From Amycolatopsis sp. EV170708-02-1 (GTDB taxonomy: Bacteria > Actinomycetota > Actinomycetes > Mycobacteriales > Pseudonocardiaceae): DNA of 64,000 nucleotides. Positions 51,745 to 61,729 of this stretch are shown one piece after another. The notes below the pieces were generated by a model, which saw only the letters and a list, made by a program, of their open reading frames with translations, was not told where the DNA came from and made no database searches. The stretch spans positions 6,138,001 through 6,202,000 of the forward strand of contig NZ_CP092497.1 in NCBI RefSeq assembly GCF_022479115.1, given 5' to 3'. A program made the position numbers and the translations under genes. Positions within the stretch are counted from its first letter, which is position 1. Each line of letters opens with the position of its first letter.

Positions 51745-52398
51745 ATGGACTTCGTCCTCGTGCACGGCACGACGCAGAGCCCTGCGGGCTGGGACCGGGT
51801 GGCGAAGCTGCTCACCGCCACCGGGCACCGGCCGATCGCGGTGGACCTGCTGACCCCGGTCGAGCCGCGGGTCGAGGGCTACGCGCAGCACGCGCGAGAC
51901 CAGTACGACGGCGAGCGGCCGGTGGTCGTGGCCCATTCCGGCGCGGGGGTCCTGCTGCCCGCGATCGCCGAAGCCCTCGACGCGCGGGCGCTGGTGTGGC
52001 TCGCCGCCTACATCCCCGATTTCGCGGGCGGGCGGAGCCTGCGGGACGAGGCGCGGGACGTACTCGAACCGGACTGGATCGGCGTGGACCCGGCGGCCGA
52101 TCCCGCGAAGGCGTCGGAATTCCTCTTCCACGACTGCGATCCCGAGACCGAACGGCTCGCGCTCGACAGCCTGCGGCTGTTCGACCCCGCGGTGCTCGCG
52201 ACACATCCCGCCGGTACTGCTCCGGAGATCCCGTCGACGGTGATCGTCCCCACGCGGGACCGCGCTCTTCGGCCGGAATGGCTGCGGCGGGCCGCCCGGG
52301 AACGGCTCGGGGTCACCGCGGTCGAGATCGACGCGGGGCACTGCCCGCATATGTCCCGGCCCGCCGAGATCTGCGGCATCCTGACCGGACGCGGCTGA
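51745..52398 (+). CDS. Alpha/beta hydrolase
   Basis: This is a 217-residue single-domain alpha/beta hydrolase. The oxyanion region is FVLVHGTTQSPAGW, the nucleophile elbow is VAHSGAG, and the catalytic His is likely in DAGHCPHMSRP near the C terminus. The acid is probably the Asp of VPTRDRAL. The substrate is unknown. ATG at 51745 is the first codon of the fold; the open frame upstream overlaps asnB in another phase. The stop TGA is part of the 79-bp repeat that follows. Confidence 0.85.
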   Translation: MDFVLVHGTTQSPAGWDRVAKLLTATGHRPIAVDLLTPVEPRVEGYAQHARDQYDGERPVVVAHSGAGVLLPAIAEALDARALVWLAAYIPDFAGGRSLRDEARDVLEPDWIGVDPAADPAKASEFLFHDCDPETERLALDSLRLFDPAVLATHPAGTAPEIPSTVIVPTRDRALRPEWLRRAARERLGVTAVEIDAGHCPHMSRPAEICGILTGRG

Positions 52399-52472
52399 AG
52401 GGGCCCTTCCCCGCGTCTCACGCGGTGAAGGGCCCCTTCGCTGCATCACATGAGGGGAAGGTCCCCTTCAGC
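52394..52472. repeat. 79-bp tripartite palindromic repeat, copy 2
   Basis: Arm 1 starts GCTGAAGGGGCCCTTCCCCG. Arm 2 is GTGAAGGGCCCCTTCGC, complementary to arm 1. Arm 3 is GAGGGGAAGGTCCCCTTCAG followed by C, also complementary to arm 1. It has exactly the length of the copies at 17942 and 56094. It lies between the convergent hydrolase and adenosine kinase genes, and the hydrolase stop codon is its CTGA. Confidence 0.82.
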
Positions 52473-53519
<1,047 letters not shown>

Positions 53520-53557
53520 TCATGCCCCATACGGGTTGCTTCAGGCACGGCCATCAA

Positions 53558-53575
53558 CACTACCGGTTGGTAGTG
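53558..53575. promoter_or_regulatory. Candidate TetR-type operator palindrome
   Basis: Perfect arms CACTACC and GGTAGTG around GGTT, 18 bp, in the divergent gap between adenosine kinase (start 53462) and the 59-residue ORF (start 53613). Size and shape suit a dimeric repressor such as a TetR-family protein. No such regulator gene is adjacent. Confidence 0.5.
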
Positions 53576-53612
53576 GTGTCCGACTCCACGATGAGTCATT
53601 AGCTTGTCGTTC

Positions 53613-53792
53613 GTGACCACTTCCGCGTATCACCTCGAACCGGAATCGATCGGCGAACTCATCGCCGACTGTGCCGGCATCCCGTCGTCCCTCCAGGCCG
53701 AGAACATGCCCCTGCCCCGGGAGACCGCTCCGCCGTGGACCGTGGACGAGCGTTGTCACGCCCAGGTCGCCGATCTGGACGCCTACGTCTGA
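53613..53792 (+). CDS. Small protein of unknown function (59 aa)
   Basis: This short GTG-initiated ORF encodes an acidic 59-residue product with two cysteines (IADCAG and DERCHA), a Pro-rich middle (PLPRETAPPW) and an acidic end. It has high third-position GC and stands alone between a palindrome (53558) and a perfect 20-bp terminator hairpin (53803), which together support a real transcription unit. No family is recognised. It could be a small regulatory or export-type peptide, but nothing shows it. Confidence 0.5.
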   Translation: MTTSAYHLEPESIGELIADCAGIPSSLQAENMPLPRETAPPWTVDERCHAQVADLDAYV

Positions 53793-53802
53793 TCCAGATC
53801 CG

Positions 53803-53854
53803 GGCATGAAGAAGGGCCGCGACCTGGGTGAGGTTCGCGGCCCTTCTTCATGCC
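53803..53854. terminator. Bidirectional terminator before erpA
   Basis: A perfect 20-bp inverted repeat GGCATGAAGAAGGGCCGCGA / TCGCGGCCCTTCTTCATGCC with a 12-nt loop. It separates the convergent 59-residue ORF and the erpA gene, ten bases before the erpA stop. Confidence 0.9.
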
Positions 53855-53864
53855 TCGACGCGGA

Positions 53865-54242
53865 TCAGTGGAAGCTGTCGCCGCAGGCGCAGCTGCCGGT
53901 CGCGTTGGGGTTGTCGATCGTGAAGCCCTGCTTCTCGATCGAGTCGACGAAGTCGATCACGGCGCTCGACACGTACGGCGCGCTCATCCGGTCGACGGCG
54001 ACGCGGAGGCCGTCGAAGTCACGGAACAGGTCGCCGTCGAGCGTGCGCTCGTCGAAGAACAGCTGGTAGCGGAGGCCCGCGCACCCACCGGGCTGGACGG
54101 CGATGCGCAGGTGCATGTCGTCGCGGCCCTCCTGCTCAAGCAGGGCCTTCGCCTTGCCGGCGGCGGCGTCGGTCAACGTGACGCCGTGGGTCTCCTCGGC
54201 GGTTTCGGCCTGAGCTGCGGCTGCCTGCTCAGCGGTCGTCAT
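53865..54242 (-). CDS. erpA: Iron-sulfur cluster insertion protein, A-type (ErpA/HesB)
   Basis: This is a 125-residue A-type Fe-S carrier that delivers clusters to apoproteins. The three conserved cysteines are in GGCAG and in the C-terminal CAC(GD) motif, within VTLTDAAAGKAKALLEQEG...LRIAVQPGGCAG. An Ala/Gln-rich leader of about 20 residues precedes the domain. ATG at 54242 has AGGGAG just upstream. It is equivalent to Rv2204c by position and sequence. Possible clients in the window include NadA, BioB and QcrA. Confidence 0.93.
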   Translation of the reverse strand: MTTAEQAAAAQAETAEETHGVTLTDAAAGKAKALLEQEGRDDMHLRIAVQPGGCAGLRYQLFFDERTLDGDLFRDFDGLRVAVDRMSAPYVSSAVIDFVDSIEKQGFTIDNPNATGSCACGDSFH

Positions 54243-54385
54243 GGTTCTCCCTCTGGTCGAACTCGCTGCGGGTACTCGTCTTGCACATGGTCCAACACGT
54301 CGGAGTCCCGATCTGTTCCCCTCCATGGTGACATATCGCTCGGCCTGGTGCGTGGCACCGTGACGCCTGCAACTACCCTGGTGAG

Positions 54386-55042
54386 GTGAGGTTCCTGCGC
54401 CGTAGCACCACAGACTCCGCCACGACGGACACCGAGACGCCCGACACCGAGGCCGTCGAGGTCCAGGCCAAGGCCTATACGCCGGGCAAGGGCAAGGCCA
54501 CGCCCAAGCGGCGTGAGGCCGAAGCCAAGCGCCGCGGCCCGGTGGCGCCCCCGCCGACCACCATGCGGGAGGCGATGAAGCGGAACAAGGAGCTCCGCAA
54601 GTCCGCGAAGGCCGACCCGGAGTACAAGCAGAAGCAGCGCAACGCCGCCAAGGAACGCCGCGAGCGGATGATGGCCGGCGAGGACAAGTACCTGCTCCCC
54701 CGTGACCGCGGCCCGGTCAAGGCGTACATCCGCGACCTGGTCGACTCGCGGCGCAACCTGCTCGGCCTGTTCATGCCGCTGGCGATCCTGGTGTTCGTCG
54801 CGCTGATCCTGCCGTACCCCGAGGTCCAGCGGTACGCGACGCTGCTGTGCACCGTGATGCTGCTCGGCATGATCGTCGAGGGTTTCCTCAGCGGGCGCCG
54901 GATCGCGAAGATGGTCCGCCTGAAGTTCCCGAACGAGACGATCAAGGGCACCTCCGTCGGCTGGTACTCCTTCATCCGGGCGAGCCAGATCCGCAAGCTG
55001 CGGGTTCCCAAGCCGCGCGTGAAGCCCGGCGACAAGGTCTGA
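54386..55042 (+). CDS. DUF3043 membrane protein (Rv2206-like)
   Basis: This is a 218-residue protein with a long hydrophilic, Lys/Arg-rich N-terminal half (about 1-130; TTMREAMKRNKELRKSAKADPEY, LPRDRGPVKAYIRDLVDSRRN). Two membrane helices follow (LLGLFMPLAILVFVALILPY; YATLLCTVMLLGMIVEGFL), then a basic tail. It matches the actinobacterial DUF3043 family, whose function is unknown. GTG at 54386 is the start. It is divergent from erpA, as in mycobacteria. Confidence 0.88.
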   Translation: MRFLRRSTTDSATTDTETPDTEAVEVQAKAYTPGKGKATPKRREAEAKRRGPVAPPPTTMREAMKRNKELRKSAKADPEYKQKQRNAAKERRERMMAGEDKYLLPRDRGPVKAYIRDLVDSRRNLLGLFMPLAILVFVALILPYPEVQRYATLLCTVMLLGMIVEGFLSGRRIAKMVRLKFPNETIKGTSVGWYSFIRASQIRKLRVPKPRVKPGDKV

Positions 55043-55099
55043 GACCAGGCGAAACCCAGGTCGTTAGCCAGCCTAACGGCCTGGGGTAGAGTCGCGTCC

Positions 55100-56089
55100 A
55101 TGGAGTTTCGACGACTGGGCCGCAGCGGCCTCAATGTCAGTGAGATCTCGTACGGCAACTGGCTCACCCACGGGTCCCAGGTGGAAGAGGACCAGGCCCA
55201 GGCCTGCATCAAGGCGGCGCTCGACGTCGGCATCACCACCTTCGACACCGCCGATGTTTACGCGAACACGGCCGCCGAATCGGTACTCGGCCGCGGCCTG
55301 AAGGGCCTGCGCCGCGAAAGCCTGGAGATCTTCACCAAGGTCTACTGGCCCACCGGCCCCAAGGGCCCGAACGACCAGGGGCTCGGCCGCAAGCACATCA
55401 TGGAGTCGGCGAACGCTTCGCTGAAGCGCCTCGGCACCGACTACGTCGACCTCTACCAGGCGCACCGGTTCGACCGGACCGTCCCGCTCGAAGAGACGTT
55501 CCTCGCCTTCGCCGACCTCGTCCGCCAGGGCAAGGTGCTCTACGTCGGCGTCTCCGAGTGGACCGCCGAGCAGATCACCCAGGGCGCGGCGATCGCGCGC
55601 GAGCTCAACGTGCCCCTCATCTCGAACCAGCCGCAGTACAACGCGCTGTGGCGGGTCATCGAGGCGCAGGTCGTCCCGGCCTCCGAACGCGAGGGCCTCA
55701 GCCAGATCGTCTGGTCGCCGATCGCGCAGGGCGTGCTCACCGGCAAGTACAAGCCCGGCCAGCCGCTGCCCGAGGGCTCCCGCGCGACCGACGAGAAGGG
55801 CGGCGCCAACATGGTCGCCCGCTTCCTCAACGACGACGTCCTCGAGCGCGTGCAGCGGCTCGAGCCGATCGCGGAGAAGGCGGGCCTGACGATGGCCCAG
55901 CTGGCCGTGGCATGGGTGCTGCAGAACCCGAACGTCGCTTCGGCGATCATCGGCGCCTCGCGGCCGGAGCAGGTGCACGAGAACGTGAAGGCGGCCGGCG
56001 TGAAGCTGGACGCGGATCTGCTCGCCGCGATCGACGAGGCCCTCGACGGCGTCACCGAGACCGACCCGACGCTGACCCGCTCGCCCTGA
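55100..56089 (+). CDS. Aldo/keto reductase
   Basis: This is a 329-residue NADPH-dependent TIM-barrel oxidoreductase close to the potassium-channel beta-subunit-like/YghZ group. Catalytic tetrad candidates are Asp and Tyr in FDTADVYANT, Lys in FTKVYWP, and His in YQAHRFD. The cofactor region near SAIIGASRPEQVHENV is conserved. The substrate is unknown. It is a single gene, followed after 4 bp by the 79-bp repeat. Confidence 0.93.
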   Translation: MEFRRLGRSGLNVSEISYGNWLTHGSQVEEDQAQACIKAALDVGITTFDTADVYANTAAESVLGRGLKGLRRESLEIFTKVYWPTGPKGPNDQGLGRKHIMESANASLKRLGTDYVDLYQAHRFDRTVPLEETFLAFADLVRQGKVLYVGVSEWTAEQITQGAAIARELNVPLISNQPQYNALWRVIEAQVVPASEREGLSQIVWSPIAQGVLTGKYKPGQPLPEGSRATDEKGGANMVARFLNDDVLERVQRLEPIAEKAGLTMAQLAVAWVLQNPNVASAIIGASRPEQVHENVKAAGVKLDADLLAAIDEALDGVTETDPTLTRSP

Positions 56090-56093
56090 TGCT

Positions 56094-56172
56094 GCTGAAG
56101 GACGCTTTCCCCGCATGCGATGGGGGGAAAGCGTCCTTCACCGCGTGTAATGCGGGGAAAGCGTCCTTCAGC
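56094..56172. repeat. 79-bp tripartite palindromic repeat, copy 3
   Basis: Arm 1 starts GCTGAAGGACGCTTTCCCCG. Arm 2 is GGGGGAAAGCGTCCTTCACC and arm 3 is GCGGGGAAAGCGTCCTTCAG followed by C; both are complementary to arm 1. The variable core is ACGC here versus GAGC and CCCT in the other copies, with matching changes in every arm. It lies between the convergent reductase gene and the 75-residue ORF. Confidence 0.84.
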
Positions 56173-56173
56173 G

Positions 56174-56401
56174 TCAGTCGCCGTGTACCCGTGACTGGTA
56201 CGCGATCTGACCGTCGAGGTCGAGTGCGTCACCAGGGGCCCGCAAGGGATCGATTCCCAAGCCCCGCAACAACCTGCTCGCGCCGGCGACCCGGTCACCG
56301 GTCCGGCCGTCGAGCCGCACCGGTGCGTGGCCCCGCTGGATCAGCAGGCCCTCGACGTCGTCGATCAGCCGGTACGGGTCGTAGACCTGCTGTTCAGGCA
56401 T
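56174..56401 (-). CDS. Small conserved-position protein (75 aa) coupled to purC
   Basis: This 75-residue protein of unknown function starts MPEQQVYDPYRLIDDVEGLL and has a basic/Gly-rich middle and a hydrophilic end. Its ATG overlaps the purC stop by 8 bp, so translation is coupled. I found no domain; a two-helix fold is possible. It is the last gene of the GntR-purC unit. Confidence 0.6.
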   Translation of the reverse strand: MPEQQVYDPYRLIDDVEGLLIQRGHAPVRLDGRTGDRVAGASRLLRGLGIDPLRAPGDALDLDGQIAYQSRVHGD

Positions 56402-57245
56402 GACCACCACCGGGAATCCAGGTGTTCCCGGTGATCCTTTCGTAGACCTCGGTGTAGCGCTTGCGGGTCGCCTCGACGATCTCGGCCGGGATGGCGGGGC
56501 CGGGCGGCGTCTTGTCCCAGCCGGTCGTCGTGGACCAGTCACGGACGAACTGCTTGTCGAACGCGTGCTGCGTCCGGCCCGGCTCGTACTCGTCGGCGGG
56601 CCAGAACCGCGACGAGTCCGACGTGAGGACCTCGTCCCCGAGCGTGAGCACACCATCGGCGTCGAACCCGAACTCGATCTTGGTGTCGGCGATGATGATG
56701 CCGTTCTTCGCCGCGTGCTCCGCACCCTTGGTATAGACCTCGAGCGTCAGGTCGCGGAGGCGGTCCGCGGTCTCCTGGCCGATCTCGTTCACGACGTCGG
56801 CGAAGGTCATGAACTCGTCGTGACCGGTGTCGGAGATCTTCGTGGTGGGCGTGAAGATCGGCTCGGGCAGCTTGTCGGCCTCGACGAGACCGGCGGGCAG
56901 TTCGACACCGGAAACCTTGCCGTCACGCTGATATTCGCGCATCCCCAGACCGGTGAGGTATCCGCGTGCGATGCACTCGACCTGGATCATCTTCAGCGGC
57001 TTGCAGCGCATGGCGCGGCCGGCGAATTCGGCGGGCACGTCGGTCGTGGAAACGACGTGGTTCGGCACCACGTCGGCCATCTTTTCGAACCACCACGCGG
57101 AAAGCTGGTTCAGCAGCGCGCCCTTGTCCGGGATCGGGGTCGGGAGCGAGACGTCGTAGACCGAAACGCGATCCGACGCGACGAGCAGAATGTCGCCGTC
57201 GATTTCGTAAAGGTCCCGGACCTTACCCGCGTGAATGTGCTTCAT
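56394..57245 (-). CDS. purC: SAICAR synthetase (PurC)
   Basis: This is a 283-residue purine-biosynthesis enzyme joining CAIR and aspartate. Family features are GKVRDLYEIDGDILLVASDRVSVYD, IECIARGYLTG-like (here VECIARGYL), IIIADTKIEFGFD, and DSSRFWPADEYEPG. Length is usual for the monofunctional type. ATG at 57245 overlaps the end of the upstream GntR gene by 4 bp, and the 75-residue ORF overlaps its end. Other pur genes are not adjacent. Confidence 0.96.
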   Translation of the reverse strand: MKHIHAGKVRDLYEIDGDILLVASDRVSVYDVSLPTPIPDKGALLNQLSAWWFEKMADVVPNHVVSTTDVPAEFAGRAMRCKPLKMIQVECIARGYLTGLGMREYQRDGKVSGVELPAGLVEADKLPEPIFTPTTKISDTGHDEFMTFADVVNEIGQETADRLRDLTLEVYTKGAEHAAKNGIIIADTKIEFGFDADGVLTLGDEVLTSDSSRFWPADEYEPGRTQHAFDKQFVRDWSTTTGWDKTPPGPAIPAEIVEATRKRYTEVYERITGNTWIPGGGHA

Positions 57246-57991
57246 GCCCCGTCCTCGATGTTGTATTCGTAGAAAATCCAGTGGTCCGGCAAGGCCGCCG
57301 ATTCGCCGTACTCGAGTACGTCACCCTCGGCGGACAAGAACCTGTTGCGGCTCAACAGAATCGCCGAACCTTCGGCCACGCCGAGTTCCGCCGCGTCCTC
57401 GGCACCCGCCAGCCCCGCGGCGTGCTGAGTATGCGTCGCGGTCAGTACCCGGCCCGTCCGGTCCGCCACGTATTTGACCGTGCCTTCGACGATCCGCACC
57501 GGCTCGAACAGCAAAGGGGCCTTCGACGCGACAGCGCCGTCGAACCACGAAACCGACGTCGACACCGGCCGTCCTTCGCCCGCGTACGTGGTCCTTCGCC
57601 GCCGGATCACCGGAGCACCTTCATCGATTCCGAGCGCGCCCGCCACTCTGTCCGGCGCGGGCACGAGGCCCGCTTCGCGGATTTTCGCGTAGTGGCCCGG
57701 CGGATAGACCTTGCCGGTTCGCGCGATCGAGATCGTCCGATCGTGCGCGGACCGATGCAGCGCCCTGGTCTGCACCACTGTCCCGATCCCGCGTACCGCG
57801 CGGACCAGACCTTCGGCGCGAAGCGTCGAGAGCACCTTCATCGCCGTCGCCATCGCGACGTTCCAGTTCCTGGCGATCTCGCGCGCGGACGGAACCGCGT
57901 CGCCTTCCTTGAGCCTGCCCGAAACGATGTCGTCGCGAATGTTCCCCGCGATCTGGAGATACGGCGGTTCGGGTCGATCGACGGCGGGCAA
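57242..57991 (-). CDS. GntR-family (UTRA) transcriptional regulator
   Basis: This is a 249-residue regulator with an N-terminal winged helix (SAREIARNWNVAMATAMKVLSTLRAEGLV) and a C-terminal UTRA/HutC ligand-binding domain (about 100-245). The TTG at 57991 follows AGGAG closely. It is translationally coupled to purC through a 4-bp overlap, an unusual partner. The upstream gap has CTAGTACAC repeats that are good candidates for its own operator. The effector is unknown. Confidence 0.88.
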   Translation of the reverse strand: MPAVDRPEPPYLQIAGNIRDDIVSGRLKEGDAVPSAREIARNWNVAMATAMKVLSTLRAEGLVRAVRGIGTVVQTRALHRSAHDRTISIARTGKVYPPGHYAKIREAGLVPAPDRVAGALGIDEGAPVIRRRRTTYAGEGRPVSTSVSWFDGAVASKAPLLFEPVRIVEGTVKYVADRTGRVLTATHTQHAAGLAGAEDAAELGVAEGSAILLSRNRFLSAEGDVLEYGESAALPDHWIFYEYNIEDGA

Positions 57992-58082
57992 GGTGACTCC
58001 TCACAAGGTCGCGCGGTGCGCACAAGCGTTCTAGCACACCAATGGGCGAGCACCAAGGATCCTGCTCACACCCCATTATTAC

Positions 58083-58118
58083 GTACTAGTACACATTCTG
58101 GACGGTGCTCTAGTACAC
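58083..58118. promoter_or_regulatory. Repeated CTAGTACAC sites in the GntR upstream region
   Basis: The palindrome GTACTAGTAC at 58083-58092 and two direct CTAGTACAC words at 58086 and 58110 (24 bp apart) lie in the 170-bp divergent gap between the GntR gene and the gene at 58162. The spacing of about two helical turns suits cooperative binding by a GntR-type dimer. Both genes could be controlled from here. Confidence 0.6.
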
Positions 58119-58161
58119 CTGTTACTCTCCGAGAAGTTCCCGAAACCCGTTGGGGGGCTCG

Positions 58162-58566
58162 ATGAACCATCTGAGCATCGACGAACTGCTCGAAGAGCTT
58201 CGAAGACGCCGGTGGGTCGTCTACATCTTCGGCCCCCGGGAGGAGCCGGAGGTCTGTGCCGCGGTGTTCCAGTGGGACACCTGCGCCGACGTCCTCATCC
58301 TCCGCGGGGAAGAACGGGCGAGCGCCTTCCGCGTCACCACGCTCGCCGACACCGACGTCTTCCAGCCGGCGCTCGTCTCCTGGCAGTACCACTCGACGGC
58401 CGACTGGACCCTGCGCGCCGTGCTCACCATCCCGCCGCCCGGCGACACCGCCGCGCCGATCCAGCTGCTGCAACCACATCCGGACTGCGTGATCCCGATG
58501 GAGGCACGACGGCCGGTCACCGTCCTGCCCGCCATACCGACCAAGGCCGACCAGGGAGATCCCTAA
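58162..58566 (+). CDS. Conserved hypothetical protein (134 aa)
   Basis: This is a 134-residue soluble protein that I do not recognise. It has an alpha/beta character ([61 protein letters not shown]) and no membrane segment or signal peptide. A strong GGGGGG Shine-Dalgarno sequence precedes ATG 58162. It is divergent from the GntR gene and likely shares its operator region, so it is a candidate target gene. It overlaps the end of ispD convergently by 4 bp. Confidence 0.65.
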   Translation: MNHLSIDELLEELRRRRWVVYIFGPREEPEVCAAVFQWDTCADVLILRGEERASAFRVTTLADTDVFQPALVSWQYHSTADWTLRAVLTIPPPGDTAAPIQLLQPHPDCVIPMEARRPVTVLPAIPTKADQGDP

Positions 58567-59255
58567 CCTCGGCCGATCACCTGCTCGGCGACAACGAGGT
58601 CGTGCGGGTAGGTGATCTTGAGGTTCTCCGCGCTGCCCGGAACCCACCGCACCGGCAGCGCGGAGAACCTTTCCATGCACGAAGCCGTGTCCGTGCCGAC
58701 GAATCCCTCACGCTCGGCCGTTTCGTACGCCTCGAGCAACGGGGCGGCGCGGAAACCCTGCGGTGTCTGCACCCTGATCGCCCCCGGCAGCGCGCCGGAG
58801 ACGGTGCCGCCGTCGACGCGCACGATGTCGTCGGCCGCGACGCCGGGCACCGCTCCCCCATGGCGCCGGGTGCCGGCGAGGACGTCCGCGATCAGCTCCG
58901 GGGTGACGAGCGGGCGGGCCGCGTCGTGCAGCAGTACCGCGTCGATCTCGCCGCTCTCGATGCGGGAAGCCATATGGCGCAAGGCGTTCAGCTCCGAACC
59001 CTGTCGCGTCGCGCCGCCGTGGACGAGTTCGACCTCGCCCGGATGCGCGGCGAGCACCTCGCGCGCGAGTTCGGTGTCCTGCGGCCGGATGACGAGCACG
59101 AGCACGTCGATTCCGGGCACGCGGGCGAAGGCGTCGAGCGACCACGCGACGACCCTTTTGCCCGCCACCGGCAGATAGACCTTGTTGAGCTTGGCGCCGA
59201 CCCGGGTACCCGCTCCGCTCGCGAGCACCACCCCGGCGGCCTTCGTCTGAGCCAC
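58563..59255 (-). CDS. ispD: MEP cytidylyltransferase (IspD)
   Basis: This is a 230-residue enzyme of the MEP isoprenoid pathway adding CMP to 2-C-methyl-D-erythritol 4-phosphate. Motifs are the nucleotide loop [37 protein letters not shown], and the active-site HDAARPLV, with QTPQGFR and [10 protein letters not shown] at the end. GTG at 59255 starts the fold; GTG at 59270 is possible. ispF, commonly adjacent in other genera, is not present. It is divergent from cobT. Confidence 0.92.
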   Translation of the reverse strand: MAQTKAAGVVLASGAGTRVGAKLNKVYLPVAGKRVVAWSLDAFARVPGIDVLVLVIRPQDTELAREVLAAHPGEVELVHGGATRQGSELNALRHMASRIESGEIDAVLLHDAARPLVTPELIADVLAGTRRHGGAVPGVAADDIVRVDGGTVSGALPGAIRVQTPQGFRAAPLLEAYETAEREGFVGTDTASCMERFSALPVRWVPGSAENLKITYPHDLVVAEQVIGRG

Positions 59256-59324
59256 AGGCAACTCTGGCACAGCCGGGTGGGTAGGTTGGGCCCGGCCACC
59301 AAAGTGATCCGAAGGGGCAGGGCA

Positions 59325-60401
59325 TTGGACGACGAAAACCTCGAGTTCGCCGAAGTCGAGCAGCCTGATGAACACGCGCGTTCGGCGGCGATCGCCCTGC
59401 ACACGAAACTGATCAAACCGGCCGGTTCGCTGGGCAGGCTCGAAGAACTGGGCGTCTGGGTCGCGGCCTGCCAGGGCCAGTCACCGCCGCGGCCGTTCAC
59501 GCGGCCCCGCGTCGTGGTGTTCGCCGGGGACCACGGTGTCGCCGCCAAGGGCGTCTCGGCCTATCCGGGCGAGGTCACCGCACAACTCGTCGGAAGCATG
59601 CTGACCGGTGGCGCGGCCATCAACGTCCTGGCGGCCTCGGCGGGCGCGAGCGTGCGGGTGGTCGACATGGCCGTCGACAGCGACGCCCCCGCGACGCGGT
59701 CGATCGGCGAGTTCAAGGTGCGGCGCGGTTCCGGCTCGATCGACGTCGAAGACGCGCTGACCGACGACGAGGCGCGCGCCGCCGTCCGCGCGGGCCGGGC
59801 GATCGCCGACGCCGAGGTCGACGGCGGGGCCGACCTGCTCATCGCGGGCGACCTCGGGATCGGGAACAGCACCCCGGCCTCGGTGCTGGTCGCGGCGCTG
59901 ACCGGCAGCGAACCGGTGGCCGTGGTCGGCCGCGGTTCCGGCATCGACGACAACGCCTGGATGCGCAAGGCCGCGGCGGTCCGTGACGCGCTGCGGCGGG
60001 CCAGGGCCGTGCTGGCCGACCCGGTCGCGCTGCTGCGCACCGCCGCGGGCGCGGACATCGCCGCCATGGCGGGCTTCCTCGCGCAGGCCTCGCTGCGGAA
60101 GACACCGGTGATCCTGGACGGCCTGGTCGCCTCCGCGGCCGCGCTGGTCGCCGAGGAACTCGTCCCGGGCGCGCGGCAGTGGTGGACCGCGGGCCAGCGC
60201 GGCGGCGAACCCGCGCACGCGCTGGCACTGGAGCATCTCGACCTGGAGCCGATCCTGGACCTGGACGTCCGCCTCGGCGAGGGAACGGGCGCGGTCGCCG
60301 CGCTTCCGCTGGTGTTCATGGCGACGCGGGTGCTCGCGGAGATGGCCACGCACGAGCAGGCCGGGGTGAGCGGGCCGCTGATCGAGACCCCTCCTTCCTG
60401 A
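59325..60401 (+). CDS. cobT: Nicotinate-nucleotide-dimethylbenzimidazole phosphoribosyltransferase (CobT)
   Basis: This is a 358-residue cobalamin lower-ligand enzyme activating 5,6-dimethylbenzimidazole with nicotinate mononucleotide, the product of NadC. Hallmarks are [50 protein letters not shown], and the catalytic Glu in [13 protein letters not shown] at 59325 is preferred because AAGGGG lies about 7-12 nt upstream; GTG at 59304 is an alternative. Synteny with Rv2207 agrees. Confidence 0.95.
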   Translation: MDDENLEFAEVEQPDEHARSAAIALHTKLIKPAGSLGRLEELGVWVAACQGQSPPRPFTRPRVVVFAGDHGVAAKGVSAYPGEVTAQLVGSMLTGGAAINVLAASAGASVRVVDMAVDSDAPATRSIGEFKVRRGSGSIDVEDALTDDEARAAVRAGRAIADAEVDGGADLLIAGDLGIGNSTPASVLVAALTGSEPVAVVGRGSGIDDNAWMRKAAAVRDALRRARAVLADPVALLRTAAGADIAAMAGFLAQASLRKTPVILDGLVASAAALVAEELVPGARQWWTAGQRGGEPAHALALEHLDLEPILDLDVRLGEGTGAVAALPLVFMATRVLAEMATHEQAGVSGPLIETPPS

Positions 60402-60410
60402 CCCTCCTTC

Positions 60411-60432
60411 CGCGTTTAGTCCTCTAAATGCG
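60411..60432. repeat. 22-bp palindromic motif, copy 3
   Basis: Perfect arms CGCGTTTAG and CTAAATGCG around TCCT, ten bases after cobT stops and directly followed by the 59-bp hairpin. Copies 1 and 2 are at 19823 and 48090. Confidence 0.75.
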
Positions 60433-60433
60433 G

Positions 60434-60492
60434 AAGTCTGTGAAGGCCTCCTTGAGGGACTCTGGGTCCCTCAAGGAGGCCTTCACGGACTT
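60434..60492. terminator. 59-bp hairpin between cobT and ilvE
   Basis: A 27-bp inverted repeat with a 5-nt TCTGG loop. The left arm begins AAGTCTGTGAAGGCCTCCTT and the right arm has one G-T-type mismatch at the sixth pair. Its length and 27-5-27 geometry equal those of the element at 38349, with a different core. It separates convergent genes. Confidence 0.88.
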
Positions 60493-60508
60493 GGCAGGGG
60501 TCGGAGCG

Positions 60509-61612
60509 TCAGCCCAGCGGGTACATCCAGCCTTCCGGAGCCTCCCGGGTGCCCTCCTGGATCCCGGTCAGCGCGCCGCGCAGCTTCATCGTCAGCTCGC
60601 CGGGCTGCCCGCCCGCGACGGAGAACTCGCCGCCGGCGTGCTTCACGTGCCCGACCGGCGTGATGACCGCCGCGGTCCCGCAGGCGAACACCTCGGTCAG
60701 CTCGCCCGAAGCCGCCGCCTTCTCCCATTCGTCGGTGGAGACGCGCCGCTCCTCGACCTGGTGCCCGAACGACTTCGCCAGCTCCAGCAGCGACTTGCGG
60801 GTCACACCCGGGAGCAGCGAACCGGTCAGTTCCGGCGTCACGACACGGGCCTCGTCGCCGGAGCCGAAGACGAAGAACAGGTTCATCCCGCCCATCTCCT
60901 CGACCCAGCGCCGCTCGACCGCGTCGAGCCACACGACCTGGTCGCAGCCCTTCTCCACGGCCTGGGCCTGCGCGACGAAGGAGGCCGCGTAGTTGCCCGC
61001 GCACTTCGCCTCGCCGGTGCCGCCGGGGACGGCGCGCACGTACTCGGTCGAGAGCCACACGCTCACCGGCTTGACGCCACCGGAGAAGTACGAGCCGGCG
61101 GGCGAGCCGATCAGCGCGTAGAGGTACTCGTTCGCGGGCCGGTTGACGCCGAGCCCGGCCTCGGTGGAGATCATGAACGGCCGCAGGTACAGCGATTCGC
61201 CCGGCTTCGTCGGGACCCACCGGCTGTCGACCGCGATGAGCTCGCGGATCGAGTCGAGGAAGGTCTCCACCGGCAGCTGCGGCATGGCGAGGCGCTCGGC
61301 CGAGTTACGGAAGCGGACCGCGTTCGCGTCGGGGCGGAACGCCGCGATCGTGCCGTCGGGCTGGCGGTACGCTTTCAGGCCTTCGAAGATCGCCTGGCCG
61401 TAGTGCAGCACGGAGGTGGCCGGGTCGAGCGCGAAGGGCGCGTACGGCCCGACGGTCGCGTCGTGCCAGCCCTGCTCGGCGCTCCATTTCACGGTCACCA
61501 TGTGGTCGGTGAAGTGCAACCCGAAACCGGGTGCGGCCAATACGTCCGCGACGCGTTCCGGGCTCGCGGGGCTCGGGTGCGGGAGGTGGCTGAACTGCGT
61601 CGAGGTCGTCAT
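60509..61612 (-). CDS. ilvE: Branched-chain amino acid aminotransferase (IlvE)
   Basis: This is a 367-residue fold-type IV PLP aminotransferase acting last in Val, Leu and Ile synthesis and first in their breakdown. Markers are [38 protein letters not shown], the PLP lysine in [11 protein letters not shown], and the E-rich [13 protein letters not shown] end. A -10-like TATCGT sits just upstream of ATG 61612, so a leaderless message is possible. Synteny with Rv2210c agrees. Confidence 0.96.
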   Translation of the reverse strand: MTTSTQFSHLPHPSPASPERVADVLAAPGFGLHFTDHMVTVKWSAEQGWHDATVGPYAPFALDPATSVLHYGQAIFEGLKAYRQPDGTIAAFRPDANAVRFRNSAERLAMPQLPVETFLDSIRELIAVDSRWVPTKPGESLYLRPFMISTEAGLGVNRPANEYLYALIGSPAGSYFSGGVKPVSVWLSTEYVRAVPGGTGEAKCAGNYAASFVAQAQAVEKGCDQVVWLDAVERRWVEEMGGMNLFFVFGSGDEARVVTPELTGSLLPGVTRKSLLELAKSFGHQVEERRVSTDEWEKAAASGELTEVFACGTAAVITPVGHVKHAGGEFSVAGGQPGELTMKLRGALTGIQEGTREAPEGWMYPLG

Positions 61613-61729
61613 GCCTAAAACGATAACGCTTGGTCGGACCCACGTTAGTCGGACGTCCGCATATCTTTACCTCCCTCGATCTGTCCGTCACGACGAACAC
61701 GCGAGGGGTCGCGCCCCTAGGATGGCGGC

